Source: Candidatus Nitrotoga sp. MKT
GTDB taxonomy: Bacteria; Pseudomonadota; Gammaproteobacteria; Burkholderiales; Gallionellaceae
Assembly: GCA_003402345.1 (NCBI GenBank)
Contig: QFXH01000005.1
Span: 1-64,000 of the forward strand
Length of the DNA stretch: 64,000 nt
Reading direction: 5' to 3'
The notes below the pieces were generated by a model. The model saw only the letters and a list, made by a program, of their open reading frames with translations, had not been told where the DNA came from and searched no databases. Shown one piece after another: positions 51,568 through 60,950 of the stretch (its first letter is position 1; each line of letters opens with the position of its first letter). Made by a program: the position numbers and the translations under genes.

Positions 51568-52116
51568 TCAGCGCCGCCGTGATGCACGCTTGCGCCATTC
51601 CCATACCACAATCGCATACCACAGCATGCGCACACTAAAATAACCCACAATAGCAAAACTTAACGCCAAAAGCGGCAAGCCAGCAGCAAGGGGTTTGCCC
51701 AATGACACAACCCAATCCAGCATGACGGTAGGCCAGTTAACCCAAGTCATTTCCGGCAAGGAAAGATTAGCGGACGACTGGCCATTATTATGTCCGGTAA
51801 CAAATGCGCCAAGCTGATATGCCAATGCGTAGAGAGGCACGATAGTGAATGGATTAGTGTATAGCGTAGTGACCGCAGCTACCGGCAAATTAACGCGTAA
51901 CAGCACTGCCAGCAAAACTGCGCCTATCATTTGCAGCGGGCCAGGAATCAATCCGGTAAATAAGCCGATGGCTACGCCGCCCGACACGGAATGGCGGTTA
52001 AGATGCCACAGATTGGGATGATGTAGCCAGCCGCCAAACCAGCGCGCCCAACGGCTTTGTGTGAATGCTTCATGGCTCGGCAGGAATTTTCTGAAATATT
52101 TTTTCGGCACGGGCAT
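51568..52116 (-). CDS. DUF2062 membrane protein
   Basis: 182 residues with a basic N-terminus and about three or four membrane segments (SGGVAIGLFTGLIPGPLQMIG, LPVAAVTTLYTNPFTIVPLY). The GLFxGxxP and TNPxT motifs mark the DUF2062 family, whose function is unknown. It is divergent from the P-type ATPase gene with only ~100 bases between. Confidence 0.88.
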   Translation of the reverse strand: MPVPKKYFRKFLPSHEAFTQSRWARWFGGWLHHPNLWHLNRHSVSGGVAIGLFTGLIPGPLQMIGAVLLAVLLRVNLPVAAVTTLYTNPFTIVPLYALAYQLGAFVTGHNNGQSSANLSLPEMTWVNWPTVMLDWVVSLGKPLAAGLPLLALSFAIVGYFSVRMLWYAIVVWEWRKRASRRR

Positions 52117-52241
52117 TCGTTAATCAGGCAGAATCATTGCTAGGCAAAATCGGGGTAGTAGATTACCTGATTTTATTGAATATACCAGCCCTCTTTGGGA
52201 AATTTGCACACGTGAGCCAGAAAATACTCGCCCCAACTGAT

Positions 52242-54755
52242 ATGCGCGGCCTGACGCATGCCGAAGCACGTGGGCGACTGCAAGCTGAAGGTGTGAATGA
52301 ATTGCCCGCAGCCAGGAGCCGCGACATCCCGGCGATTGTACTGGAAGTAGTGCGCGAACCAATGTTTTTGCTGTTGTTGGTGGCTGGAGTGATTTATCTG
52401 TTGTTGGGCGATGTCAGCGATGCGCTGATGTTGTTGGGCTTTGTGTGCATGGTGATGGGGATCACCATTTATCAGGAACGCAAGACGGAACGGGTGTTGG
52501 AGGCATTGCGCGACATCAGCAGCCCACGCGCGCTCGTGGTGCGTGAAGGTATCGCGCAACGCATCGCCGGACGTGACGTGGTGCGCGGCGATATCCTGAT
52601 TCTGGCCGAAGGTGACCGGGTGCCGGCGGACGCGGCGCTGATTTCCTGCAATGATTTTGCGACGGATGAATCAATGCTCACTGGCGAATCGTTGCCGGTA
52701 CGCAAGATCGGCCAACCTGATGCCCATAAGCTGCATCCGCCCGGCGGCGATGATTTGCCGTTTGTATATTCCGGTACGCTGGTGGTGCAAGGACGCGGCA
52801 CCGCGCGCGTGCTGGCGACCGGACCGTACACCGAACTCGGCAAGATTGGCAAGGCATTGCAAGTCTTGGATAACGAAACCACGCCGTTACAAAAAGAGAT
52901 CAACAGGCTGGTGCGCAACCTCGCCATTGTCGGCACCCTGCTAAGCTTGCTATTGGTAATGGTCTATGGCTTGAGCCGTGATGATTGGCTGCACGGGTTT
53001 CTGGCTGGCATCACGCTGGCGATGTCGATTTTGCCGGAGGAGTATCCATTTGTGTTGATCGTGTTCATGGCGATGGGGGCATGGCGCATTTCGCGCCATC
53101 AGGTGTTGACCCGCCGCATGCCTACGGTGGAAACGCTGGGTTCGGCCACTGTGCTGTGTGTAGACAAGACCGGCACACTTACGCTCAATCAAATGACAGT
53201 ACAGCAATTAATTGCTGGCGATGCATCGTTCGTAGTGGCTGCATCGCACGCTCCACTACCCGAGACATTTCATGAGTTGGTCGAATTCAGCATTTTGGCG
53301 AGCAAAACCGATCCCTTTGACCCAATGGAAAAAGCCATCCACACGCTCGGCGAATATTATCTGACCGACACAGAACATCTGCACCATGATTGGTCGCTGG
53401 TACATGAGTATTCATTGTCACCGGAACTACTCGCACTCTCGCACGTATGGCGGGCAAGCGACCGCAATGAATACGTAGTGGCAACCAAAGGCGCGCCGGA
53501 AGCAGTGGCCGATTTGTGCCATCTGGATGAGCATCAATTATCTAAACTTTCTACCCAAGTAAATATACTCGCTGCACAAGGTATGCGCGTATTGGGAGTA
53601 GCCAAGGCCAGTTATCGCGGCCGTGAATGGCCAAGCATTCAACATGACTTCAAATTCGAGTTTATCGGCCTGGTCGGATTGGCTGATCCAGTCCGCCCTA
53701 CCGTTGCAGCGGCGCTCAAGGAGTGCACTGCGGCAGGCATCCGAGTGGTGATGATTACCGGCGATTATCCCGCTACCGCTGCCGCAATTGCCCAACAGAT
53801 CTGCTTGCCCGGTGGACGCGACAACATTATTAGTGGTATGGAACTTAATCAAATGGATGATGCAACATTGCGCGAACGCATCCGCCACAACAATATTTTC
53901 GCGCGTATGGTACCGGAGCAAAAACTGCGACTGGTGAACGCGCTCAAGGCAAACGGCGATATAGTGGCGATGACCGGCGACGGGGTAAATGACGCCCCCG
54001 CGTTAAAAGCGGCGCACATCGGCATCGCCATGGGTGGGCGTGGCACCGATGTGGCGCGCGAAGCGGCCGCACTGGTATTGCTGGATGATGATTTTGCCTC
54101 AATCGTGCGCGCCGTGCGTATCGGGCGCAGTATCTTCGATAACCTGCGCAAAGCGATGGCTTATATTCTTGCGGTACACATACCCATCGCCGGTTTGTCA
54201 CTTATCCCCCTGTTATTGGGCTGGCCAACGGTATTCGCTCCGGTCCATATCGTGTTTTTGGAAATGATCATCAACCCGGCCTGCTCGATTGCCTTCGAAG
54301 CGGAACCAGCAGAGCGCAATGTCATGCGGCGTCCGCCGCGCAGCCCGCAAGAGCCGCTGTTCGGAAGACAGGTCATCCTGCTCAGCCTGTTACAGGGTAC
54401 GTTGCTGTTGCTAACCACACTTGTAGTACTGGGCTATGCGTTGCACCAGGGCGCAGCGGAAGAGGAGGCCCGTGCACTGGCTTTTTCCACGCTAGTCATC
54501 GGTAATATTGGACTGATTTTGGTCAACCGTTCCTGGCAACTTAACATCTTCAGTTCGCTCAAAAACCGCAATTCTGCACTGTGGTGGGTAGTAGGCGGTG
54601 CATTTTCCTTCCTTCTGCTGACCCTGTATTTACCCTTGTTACGTGAAATATTTCACTTCGCGCCTCTCACGCCCTATCAACTCGCGTTGAGTTTTGCTGC
54701 CGGTCTGTGCAGCGTGCTCTGGTTCGAATTGCTCAAGCTCGTTCGGCGGCACTAA
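52242..54755 (+). CDS. Cation-transporting P-type ATPase (P2-like)
   Basis: Product of 837 residues from ATG 52242 (MRGLTHAEARGRL); GTG 52212 is a possible earlier start. Visible are the actuator TGES motif (DESMLTGESLPV), membrane helix 4 with ILPEEYPF, the phosphorylation site DKTGTLTLNQ, the KGAPEAV nucleotide site, and TGDGVNDAPALKAAHIGIAMG. The PEEYP helix-4 motif points to a Ca2+/Mn2+-type or related subgroup, but ion selectivity cannot be decided here. There are about ten membrane segments. comEC begins 7 bases after the stop. Confidence 0.92.
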   Translation: MRGLTHAEARGRLQAEGVNELPAARSRDIPAIVLEVVREPMFLLLLVAGVIYLLLGDVSDALMLLGFVCMVMGITIYQERKTERVLEALRDISSPRALVVREGIAQRIAGRDVVRGDILILAEGDRVPADAALISCNDFATDESMLTGESLPVRKIGQPDAHKLHPPGGDDLPFVYSGTLVVQGRGTARVLATGPYTELGKIGKALQVLDNETTPLQKEINRLVRNLAIVGTLLSLLLVMVYGLSRDDWLHGFLAGITLAMSILPEEYPFVLIVFMAMGAWRISRHQVLTRRMPTVETLGSATVLCVDKTGTLTLNQMTVQQLIAGDASFVVAASHAPLPETFHELVEFSILASKTDPFDPMEKAIHTLGEYYLTDTEHLHHDWSLVHEYSLSPELLALSHVWRASDRNEYVVATKGAPEAVADLCHLDEHQLSKLSTQVNILAAQGMRVLGVAKASYRGREWPSIQHDFKFEFIGLVGLADPVRPTVAAALKECTAAGIRVVMITGDYPATAAAIAQQICLPGGRDNIISGMELNQMDDATLRERIRHNNIFARMVPEQKLRLVNALKANGDIVAMTGDGVNDAPALKAAHIGIAMGGRGTDVAREAAALVLLDDDFASIVRAVRIGRSIFDNLRKAMAYILAVHIPIAGLSLIPLLLGWPTVFAPVHIVFLEMIINPACSIAFEAEPAERNVMRRPPRSPQEPLFGRQVILLSLLQGTLLLLTTLVVLGYALHQGAAEEEARALAFSTLVIGNIGLILVNRSWQLNIFSSLKNRNSALWWVVGGAFSFLLLTLYLPLLREIFHFAPLTPYQLALSFAAGLCSVLWFELLKLVRRH

Positions 54756-54762
54756 AAAAGCC

Positions 54763-57237
54763 ATGCGCTATGCCGTTTTATTTTTTGCATTGGGCGTATG
54801 GTTGCTGCAACAACAGGCCGTGCTTCCCAACCCCGTTTGGAGTGGGTTGACCTTATTGTTTGCTATTGCTTGGATGCTATCGCGTAACACTCTTGTGCAG
54901 CGTAAAGTATCCCCTGTTCTTCTTGCGGCTTTTGCCTGTACCTTTGGTTTTTTCTACGCTGCATTTTTTGCGCAGCAACGTTTGTCCGATGCTCTGCCTG
55001 CCGAATGGCAGGGCAAAGATATTCAAGTCATCGGTGTGGTGGGAAAGCTTCCCATACAGCATGAACGCGGACTTCGTTTTGTCTTCGATGTGGAGCAGGT
55101 GCTCACCCCCAATGCCATTGTTCCGCCACATATCTTGCTTGCCAGTTACGACGGTGCACGGGAAGAGCCTCTCGACATCCATGCCGGTGAACGCTGGCGA
55201 TTCACAGTACGCTTGAAGCAACCGCACGGCAGCAGCAATCCCCACGATTTTGATTTTGAAGCATGGATGCTGGAAAATAAGTTGCGCGCCAACGGCTATA
55301 TTCGTCGAGCACAAGATAACTCACGACTGGATGCGTTAGTGAAATCACCTGATTACTATATCCAGAGCCTACGCGAAAAAGTACGCGACCACATCCAGAA
55401 AACGCTAAACCCCCTTGCCAATCAGCTTCATCCTTTACAAATTTCACCCGCCGCAAGCGGGAAAAAAATTTTCGATAGCGCTGAGATGAGTGTCGTCGAA
55501 AAAAATAATTACATCGGCGTGTTAACCGCACTTGCTATCGGTGACCAGGCCGGCATCCCAGCGGCGCAGTGGCAGGTTTTTACGCGAACTGGAGTCAATC
55601 ATTTGATGAGTATTTCAGGCTTGCACATCACCATGCTGTCAGGGCTGGCGTTTGCCGCAAGCTATTGGTTATGGCGGCGCAGTGCGCGCCTCACGCGCGC
55701 GCTACCGGCACGCAAAGTTGCTGCGCTCATCGGTTTGCTGGTGGCACTCGGTTATGCGCTACTGGCAGGCTACGGTGTACCGGCGCAACGTACGGTGTAT
55801 ATGCTGGCGACGATCGCTACCGTATTGTGGCTCTCACGCACTGTCGCACCGTCGCAAATTCTTGCGGCCGCCTTGCTCGTTGTATTGTTACTCGACCCAT
55901 GGGCGGTGCTGTCGCCGGGATTTTGGCTCTCTTTCGGCGCGGTGGCATTGATTTTTTATGTGACCGCGCATCGGTTGCGCCCTCCGCACTGGTTAGTAAC
56001 CTATGGCCGCGTTCAATGGGCAATGAGCATCGGGCTGATTCCGCCGCTGTTGGCGATGTTCCAGCAAGTTTCATTGGTGTCGCCCATCGCCAATGTTTTT
56101 GCCATTCCGTTGGTCAGCTTCGTGGTGGTGCCGCTCACCCTCCTGGGCACTGTACTTCCCTTCGATTGGCCGCTGTGGCTGGCGCATCAGGCCATGGGAG
56201 TGTGCGGCAACCTGCTGAAGTGGCTGAATGACCTGCCAGAGGTGGTATGGACACAGCACGCCCCGCCCACATGGAGCATAGCTATCGGCATGTTTGGTGT
56301 GCTATGGATGCTATTGCCGCGCGGATTCCCCGCGCGCTGGCTGGGACTGATCGCCCTGCTACCGATGTTTTTAGTACTGCCTGCAGTACCGCCAGAAGGT
56401 TCACTACGCTTGGTAATTTTCGATGTCGGGCAAGGCTTGGCGGTCGCCGCGCAGACACACGACCACGCACTGCTCTATGATGCCGGCCCTAATTTTAATA
56501 GCGAGGCCAACAGTGGCAACCGCATCCTCATCCCGGCGCTGCGGGGCATGGGCATCGCGCGACTCGACGGCCTGATTCTTAGCCATGATGACAACGATCA
56601 TACCGGCGGCGCATTATCTATTTTGCAAGGGTTGCCGGTAGGTTGGCTCTCATCTTCGCTGGCAACAAATCATCCCCTATTGCAACATGCTTCGAACACC
56701 CAGCGCTGCATGGATGGGCAAACTTGGGAATGGGACGGCGTGCACTTTGAAGTGCTACACCCGACAGCGGAAAGTTATGCGGAAGAAAAAATCCGCGACA
56801 ATAATCGCAGCTGTGTATTGAAAATCAGCACGGGCAAAAACAGCGTGTTGCTTGCCGCCGACATTGAAAAAGATTCCGAATGGCGGTTACTGAAACAACA
56901 TGAGGAAGAGCTCCCCGCCACGATTTTAGTGGTGCCACACCACGGCAGCAAGACCTCGTCAGTGAATGCCTTCGTAGCGGCCGTGCAACCACGCTATGCT
57001 GTATTCACCGTGGGTTACCGCAATCGCTTTGGCCATCCCAAGGAAGAAATTGTCGAGCGTTATCGCGCAATGGGCAGCGAACTATTGCGCTCCGACAAGG
57101 ACGGTGCAATTGTGGTGGAAATGGATACGCAGAATGTTAGCGTGGAACGATATCGCAAAAGCCACGCACGTTATTGGCAACAAGCAATTGATGATGCACC
57201 TTTAAATGAAAAAGATTTGGCATCGAGCGCTTGGTAA
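54763..57237 (+). CDS. comEC: DNA internalisation-related competence protein ComEC/Rec2
   Basis: Channel for transformed DNA. Started at MRYAVLFF the product has 824 residues. Order: N-terminal membrane pair, an OB/DUF4131-type soluble domain (~30-170), the competence domain with ~8 membrane segments (GVNHLMSISGLHITMLSG), and the C-terminal metallo-beta-lactamase-like nuclease domain (DVGQGLAV, LSHDDNDHTGGAL, VPHHGSKTSS). All parts are present, so the protein looks functional. The ATPase gene before it is coupled by position only. Confidence 0.93.
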   Translation: MRYAVLFFALGVWLLQQQAVLPNPVWSGLTLLFAIAWMLSRNTLVQRKVSPVLLAAFACTFGFFYAAFFAQQRLSDALPAEWQGKDIQVIGVVGKLPIQHERGLRFVFDVEQVLTPNAIVPPHILLASYDGAREEPLDIHAGERWRFTVRLKQPHGSSNPHDFDFEAWMLENKLRANGYIRRAQDNSRLDALVKSPDYYIQSLREKVRDHIQKTLNPLANQLHPLQISPAASGKKIFDSAEMSVVEKNNYIGVLTALAIGDQAGIPAAQWQVFTRTGVNHLMSISGLHITMLSGLAFAASYWLWRRSARLTRALPARKVAALIGLLVALGYALLAGYGVPAQRTVYMLATIATVLWLSRTVAPSQILAAALLVVLLLDPWAVLSPGFWLSFGAVALIFYVTAHRLRPPHWLVTYGRVQWAMSIGLIPPLLAMFQQVSLVSPIANVFAIPLVSFVVVPLTLLGTVLPFDWPLWLAHQAMGVCGNLLKWLNDLPEVVWTQHAPPTWSIAIGMFGVLWMLLPRGFPARWLGLIALLPMFLVLPAVPPEGSLRLVIFDVGQGLAVAAQTHDHALLYDAGPNFNSEANSGNRILIPALRGMGIARLDGLILSHDDNDHTGGALSILQGLPVGWLSSSLATNHPLLQHASNTQRCMDGQTWEWDGVHFEVLHPTAESYAEEKIRDNNRSCVLKISTGKNSVLLAADIEKDSEWRLLKQHEEELPATILVVPHHGSKTSSVNAFVAAVQPRYAVFTVGYRNRFGHPKEEIVERYRAMGSELLRSDKDGAIVVEMDTQNVSVERYRKSHARYWQQAIDDAPLNEKDLASSAW

Positions 57238-57293
57238 AAGAATGGTGTTGTTTACAAAAAAATATCAATGGGATTAGACTTAATAGATAAATC

Positions 57294-57367
57294 GAGTCTG
57301 ACCCTGAGGTCTCACTGAGGTCTCCTCTGCGCTGCAATTTTGAGGGGAGACCTCAGAGTCAGACCCC
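57294..57367. repeat. Nested palindromic repeat (REP-like)
   Basis: GAGTCTGACCCTGAGGTCTC on the left and GAGACCTCAGAGTCAGACCC on the right pair as a long imperfect hairpin. Inside lie further copies of the GAGGTCTC/GAGACCTC unit. Sequences with a GGGTCTGACTC core resemble elements found around REP-associated (Y1) transposases; that link is from memory. It lies between convergent comEC and the propeller gene, where it may also act as a terminator. Confidence 0.7.
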
Positions 57368-57387
57368 ATTCATTGATTCCTCTAACT

Positions 57388-57880
57388 CTAGGTCAAATCA
57401 AATCGGAGCGCACATGACTATACCTTCATCGATCCAGCCGCGCGCGACGACTTCCTGAATAGCTGCTGTAGCACTGGAAATGCGATGATTGCTGTCGACA
57501 CCGCGGGCAAACCCGTTGTTATAGGCCCGGTAGACCGGTGCTGTCCCGGTCGGACATATACCATTGATCGGTGGAGTCGAAATAAAATCCAGGCTTTCGA
57601 AATTCCAGCGCTTCTGCGTGGCTGGCGTGGTAGCCTGAAGCTGCTTAAGGCCATTACATTCAGAAGTCGATGATGTGTAGAAATGCGAATTGGGGCCAGG
57701 GATCTGGCTACCATAGAAGCGGCAAACGGCCGTACTGCCGCCCGACTTGAAGCTATTTCCGGTTCGTATCCAGCCTGGCCCTGCGCTACCTCCGTCGATG
57801 CCCGCAGCCTCACCGGCGTTGGCGGTAATGAAATAATGATCCAGGTTGGTGTTATAGAACTCAACGACGGGCAGACTGGC
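57388..57880 (-). repeat. DUF5648-type module, copy 2
   Basis: The complement of this stretch is closely similar to 14617-15112, including the bases around and just past the stop codon. See the propeller genes for the protein comparison. Confidence 0.8.
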
Positions 57881-59152
57881 GAATGCCCCGTTTGCACCTA
57901 TCCGCTGGGCATAGATGTCCTGATTTGTACCGCTGCGAAAATCCTGCCAGGTGATAATCGCCCCGCCGCTGCCGTCGCTTATTATGGTTTGATTAAATTG
58001 GTCATTTGCATCCGTGGATATCGCGACTCCGTCTGCGCCCCATTGCACCACCCCGCTCGAGCTTATCCGCTGGGCATAGATGTCCTGATTTGTGCCGCTG
58101 CGAAAATCCCACCAGGTGATAATCGCCCCGCCGCTGCCGTCGCTTGTTATGTCTGGACTAAATTGGTCATTTGCGGCCTTGGATATCCCGACTCCGTTTG
58201 CGGTCCATTGCACCACTCCGCTCGCGTCTAGCCGCTGGGCATAGATGTCAGAGCCACCTCGCAAATCCCACCAGGTGATGATTGCCCCGCCGCTGCCGTC
58301 GCTTATTATGGTTGGATTTAATTGATAACTTACGTCCGTGAATATCGGGACTCCGTTTGCGAGCCATTGCACCACTCCGCTCGCGTTTATCCGCTGGACA
58401 TAGATGTCCTTATATGTACCGCTGCGAAAATCCTGCCAGATGATAATCGCCCCACCGCTGCCGTCACTTATTAGGGTTGGATCAGATTGGTGATTTGCGG
58501 CCGTGGATATCGCGATTCCGTCTGCGGCCCATTGCACCACCCCGCTCGCGTTTATCCGCTGGGCATAGATGTCAGTACTGCCGATGCGAGGACCAGTAAA
58601 GGGGATAGGGCCAAAGTTACGACTATCCTGCCAGGTGATAATCGCCCCGCCGCTGCCGTCGCTTGTTAGGGTTGGATTTACTTGGTCTTCTGCGGCCGTG
58701 GATATCGCGACTCCGTCTGCGGTCCATTGCGCCACTCCGCTCGCGTTTATCCGCTGGGCATAGATGTCCCAACTTGCGCCGCTGCGACTATCCTGCCAGG
58801 TGATAATCGCCCCGCCGCTGCCGTCGCTTATTAGGGTTGGATTATAACTTCCGTTCGTGGATATCTTGACTCCGTCTGCGGTCCATTGCACCACTCCGCT
58901 CGCGTTTATCCGCTGGGCATAGATGTCATTAGTGCCGCTGCGAGCATCCTGCCAGGTGATAATCGCCCCGCCGCTGCCGTCGCTTATTATGATTGGATAA
59001 GATTGGTAATTTGCGGCCGTGGATATCGCATTGTTGACCGCCGGGTTGGTTGACCAGGCGGCAACGGCATTGCCGGACAACAGGCCGGCAAACAGAACAA
59101 CAAGCGGTGCAATAAAACAGGACATCCGAGGTACTGCGCTAAAATTTTCCAT
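57398..59152 (-). CDS. Secreted seven-repeat beta-propeller protein with C-terminal DUF5648-type module
   Basis: 584 residues from ATG 59152 (AGGGAG 5 bases upstream). A signal peptide (~1-31, IAPLVVLFAGLLSG, ending AVA) predicts export. Residues ~40-420 are seven units of ~50-65 residues, each with SDGSGGAIITWQD, DIYAQRINASGVVQW and a DG(V/I)xIST end: a likely seven-bladed propeller. The third unit has an extra ~14 residues (NFGPIPFTGPRIGS). From ~427 the 158-residue C-terminal module is nearly the same as that of the 12069 gene (EFYNTNLDHYFITA, GWIRTGNSFKSGGS, ending IVMCAPI). Role and ligand unknown. Confidence 0.87.
   Translation of the reverse strand: MENFSAVPRMSCFIAPLVVLFAGLLSGNAVAAWSTNPAVNNAISTAANYQSYPIIISDGSGGAIITWQDARSGTNDIYAQRINASGVVQWTADGVKISTNGSYNPTLISDGSGGAIITWQDSRSGASWDIYAQRINASGVAQWTADGVAISTAAEDQVNPTLTSDGSGGAIITWQDSRNFGPIPFTGPRIGSTDIYAQRINASGVVQWAADGIAISTAANHQSDPTLISDGSGGAIIIWQDFRSGTYKDIYVQRINASGVVQWLANGVPIFTDVSYQLNPTIISDGSGGAIITWWDLRGGSDIYAQRLDASGVVQWTANGVGISKAANDQFSPDITSDGSGGAIITWWDFRSGTNQDIYAQRISSSGVVQWGADGVAISTDANDQFNQTIISDGSGGAIITWQDFRSGTNQDIYAQRIGANGAFASLPVVEFYNTNLDHYFITANAGEAAGIDGGSAGPGWIRTGNSFKSGGSTAVCRFYGSQIPGPNSHFYTSSTSECNGLKQLQATTPATQKRWNFESLDFISTPPINGICPTGTAPVYRAYNNGFARGVDSNHRISSATAAIQEVVARGWIDEGIVMCAPI
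57890..59040 (-). repeat. Seven tandem DNA repeats coding for propeller blades
   Basis: Units of about 155-165 bases (one near 197) repeat the core GCCCCGCCGCTGCCGTCGCT at about 57959, 58127, 58285, 58447, 58644, 58810 and 58967, with only scattered substitutions. The DNA-level likeness indicates recent unit amplification, and makes the locus prone to changes in repeat number. Confidence 0.85.
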
Positions 59153-59603
59153 AGTGCTCCCTTTTTGTAGATATTTTTGTTCACTTCGTTTCTGAGCCAA
59201 AAAGCAAAACCCGCATGTCCTTAAAATGGATGCACACGCTTATCTGCTTAGGAAGTAAGAGTAGGAATTTCAAACACAGAAGTTAAAGTATCCATGAGCC
59301 ACCGCTCTCCTGTCAATGAGATAGGCTGGAGGAAATAGACACCTCCGTTTTGTGAAACTTAAAACGGTACATTATCAGGTCCGCGTCCGTAACCAATCAC
59401 CCCTGTCAGGAAACGTAGCATTGATCTCTTGATGAAGCGACGGTTGGCGTTCTCGTCATGACGGGGAGATCATCGGTCCCTGCTGTCATTTTGGGGCAGA
59501 ATTTTGAATGATCATTTCTGGCTACCATTCGACATTTTCCTGCGTGGGCGGTAGCATCGCGCTCCATTTTTTATCGGTTCGGTTTCATACCTCTCTCCTG
59601 ACC
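59153..59603. other. Intergenic region between the propeller gene and the Hsp70-like gene
   Basis: No supportable gene. It must hold two divergent promoters. A 36-codon stop-to-stop stretch on the minus strand (59359-59469) reads like part of a protein but cannot be assigned. Confidence 0.5.
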
Positions 59604-60869
59604 ATGTTTGTTGAAACTCCCGCCCGCGCCTGCGGCATCGATTTCGGTACGTCCAACTCCACCGTAGGCTGGTTGCGTCCTGGCCAGCCTAGCCTGCTGG
59701 CACTGGAAAACGGCAAGCCCATTCTGCCCTCCGTAGTTTTTTTCAATGCCGAAGAAAACACCGTAAGCTTCGGCCAAGCAGGTCTCAAGGAATATCTGGA
59801 TGGCTACGAAGGCCGCTTGATGCGCGCCTTGAAGAGCCTCCTCGGCAGCAGCTTGATGGAAGGCAAAACCGAAATCCAGGGCCGCTCGCTGCCCTACAAG
59901 GAATTACTGACCCAATTCATCACCGAACTCAAGCACCGCGCCGAAACGGCGGCGGATCGCTCTTTCGACCAAGCCGTGTTTGGTCGGCCAGTGTTTTTTG
60001 TGGATGACGATACGGCGGCCGACGATAAAGCTGAGGTGACGCTGGAAGCCATCGCCCGCACCGCCGGCTTCCGTGAGGTGAGCTTTCAGTACGAGCCCAT
60101 CGCCGCAGCCTATCACTACGAACGCCAGATTAACCACGAGGAATTGGTGCTGATCGCCGACATCGGCGGCGGCACCTCCGATTTCTCCCTGATCCGGCTC
60201 TCGCCGCAACGTGCACTGGCAGCCGACAGGCGCGACGATCTGTTGGCCAATAGCGGCGTGCACATCGGCGGCACCAACTTTGACCGACAATTGAGCCTGG
60301 AAGGCGTGATGCCCCTGCTGGGCTATGGCAGCCTGCTCAAGCGCGGCCTGACCATGCCCTCCAGCTACTACATGAATCTTGCCACTTGGCACACCATCAA
60401 CCAGGCCTATACCAGCCGCACCTGGGCCGATCTGCAGGAGCTGTACTTGGACACCCAAGCGCCTGAAGCCATGGACCGTCTGCTCAAGCTGATCCGCGAC
60501 CGCGCCGGCCATTGGTTGGCCGTGCAGGTGGAAGAAGCCAAGATCGTCCTGTCCACCGGCAATAGCGCAGCCCTACATTTGGATAGACTCGCACCCGGCA
60601 TGCGCCACACGCTGACCCGCATTGAGTTTGAAAAAGCGTCGGCAGAGCTGGTAGAACAAATCGGCAATACTCTGGGCACTTTGCTGGCAAAGGCTGGCGT
60701 GCGTAGCGAGGCGGTAGATACGATATTTTTCACCGGCGGTGCCAGCGGCGTGCCCATGCTGCGCGAACGCATTGCCGCAATTTTACCTACGGCCCGGCGT
60801 ATGGAAGGCGACTTGTACGGTAGCGTTGGCGCCGGTCTTGCGGTAGAGGCAAAACGGCGCTTCGGCTGA
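59604..60869 (+). CDS. Hsp70-family protein, YegD-like
   Basis: 421 residues from MFVETPARA, with no substrate-binding domain of the DnaK kind after the ATPase core. Actin-fold motifs: GIDFGTSNSTVG (11-22), VLIADIGGGTSDFSLI, and FFTGGASGVPMLRE near the end; FQYEPIAAAYHYE is the connector. It matches the YegD group of truncated Hsp70-like ATPases, whose client is unknown. Monocistronic; the frame upstream of ATG 59604 is not supported. G+C is higher than that of its neighbours. Confidence 0.92.
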   Translation: MFVETPARACGIDFGTSNSTVGWLRPGQPSLLALENGKPILPSVVFFNAEENTVSFGQAGLKEYLDGYEGRLMRALKSLLGSSLMEGKTEIQGRSLPYKELLTQFITELKHRAETAADRSFDQAVFGRPVFFVDDDTAADDKAEVTLEAIARTAGFREVSFQYEPIAAAYHYERQINHEELVLIADIGGGTSDFSLIRLSPQRALAADRRDDLLANSGVHIGGTNFDRQLSLEGVMPLLGYGSLLKRGLTMPSSYYMNLATWHTINQAYTSRTWADLQELYLDTQAPEAMDRLLKLIRDRAGHWLAVQVEEAKIVLSTGNSAALHLDRLAPGMRHTLTRIEFEKASAELVEQIGNTLGTLLAKAGVRSEAVDTIFFTGGASGVPMLRERIAAILPTARRMEGDLYGSVGAGLAVEAKRRFG

Positions 60870-60950
60870 TAACGCGGCAATTCGTAGTCCATCCCACGCA
60901 TCACTACTCGCGCTTTGAAAAAGCTGTAAGAAGATCGATCAAAAAAAATT

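Noticed and set aside
57890-59040. CRISPR array
   Set aside because: The regular repeats are 155-165 bases, coding and in frame, not short repeats with unique spacers.
59359-59469. Minus-strand 36-codon stretch as a gene remnant
   Set aside because: It reads plausibly (NRRFIKRSMLRFLTGV) but is bounded by stops, has no start and matches no family I can name.
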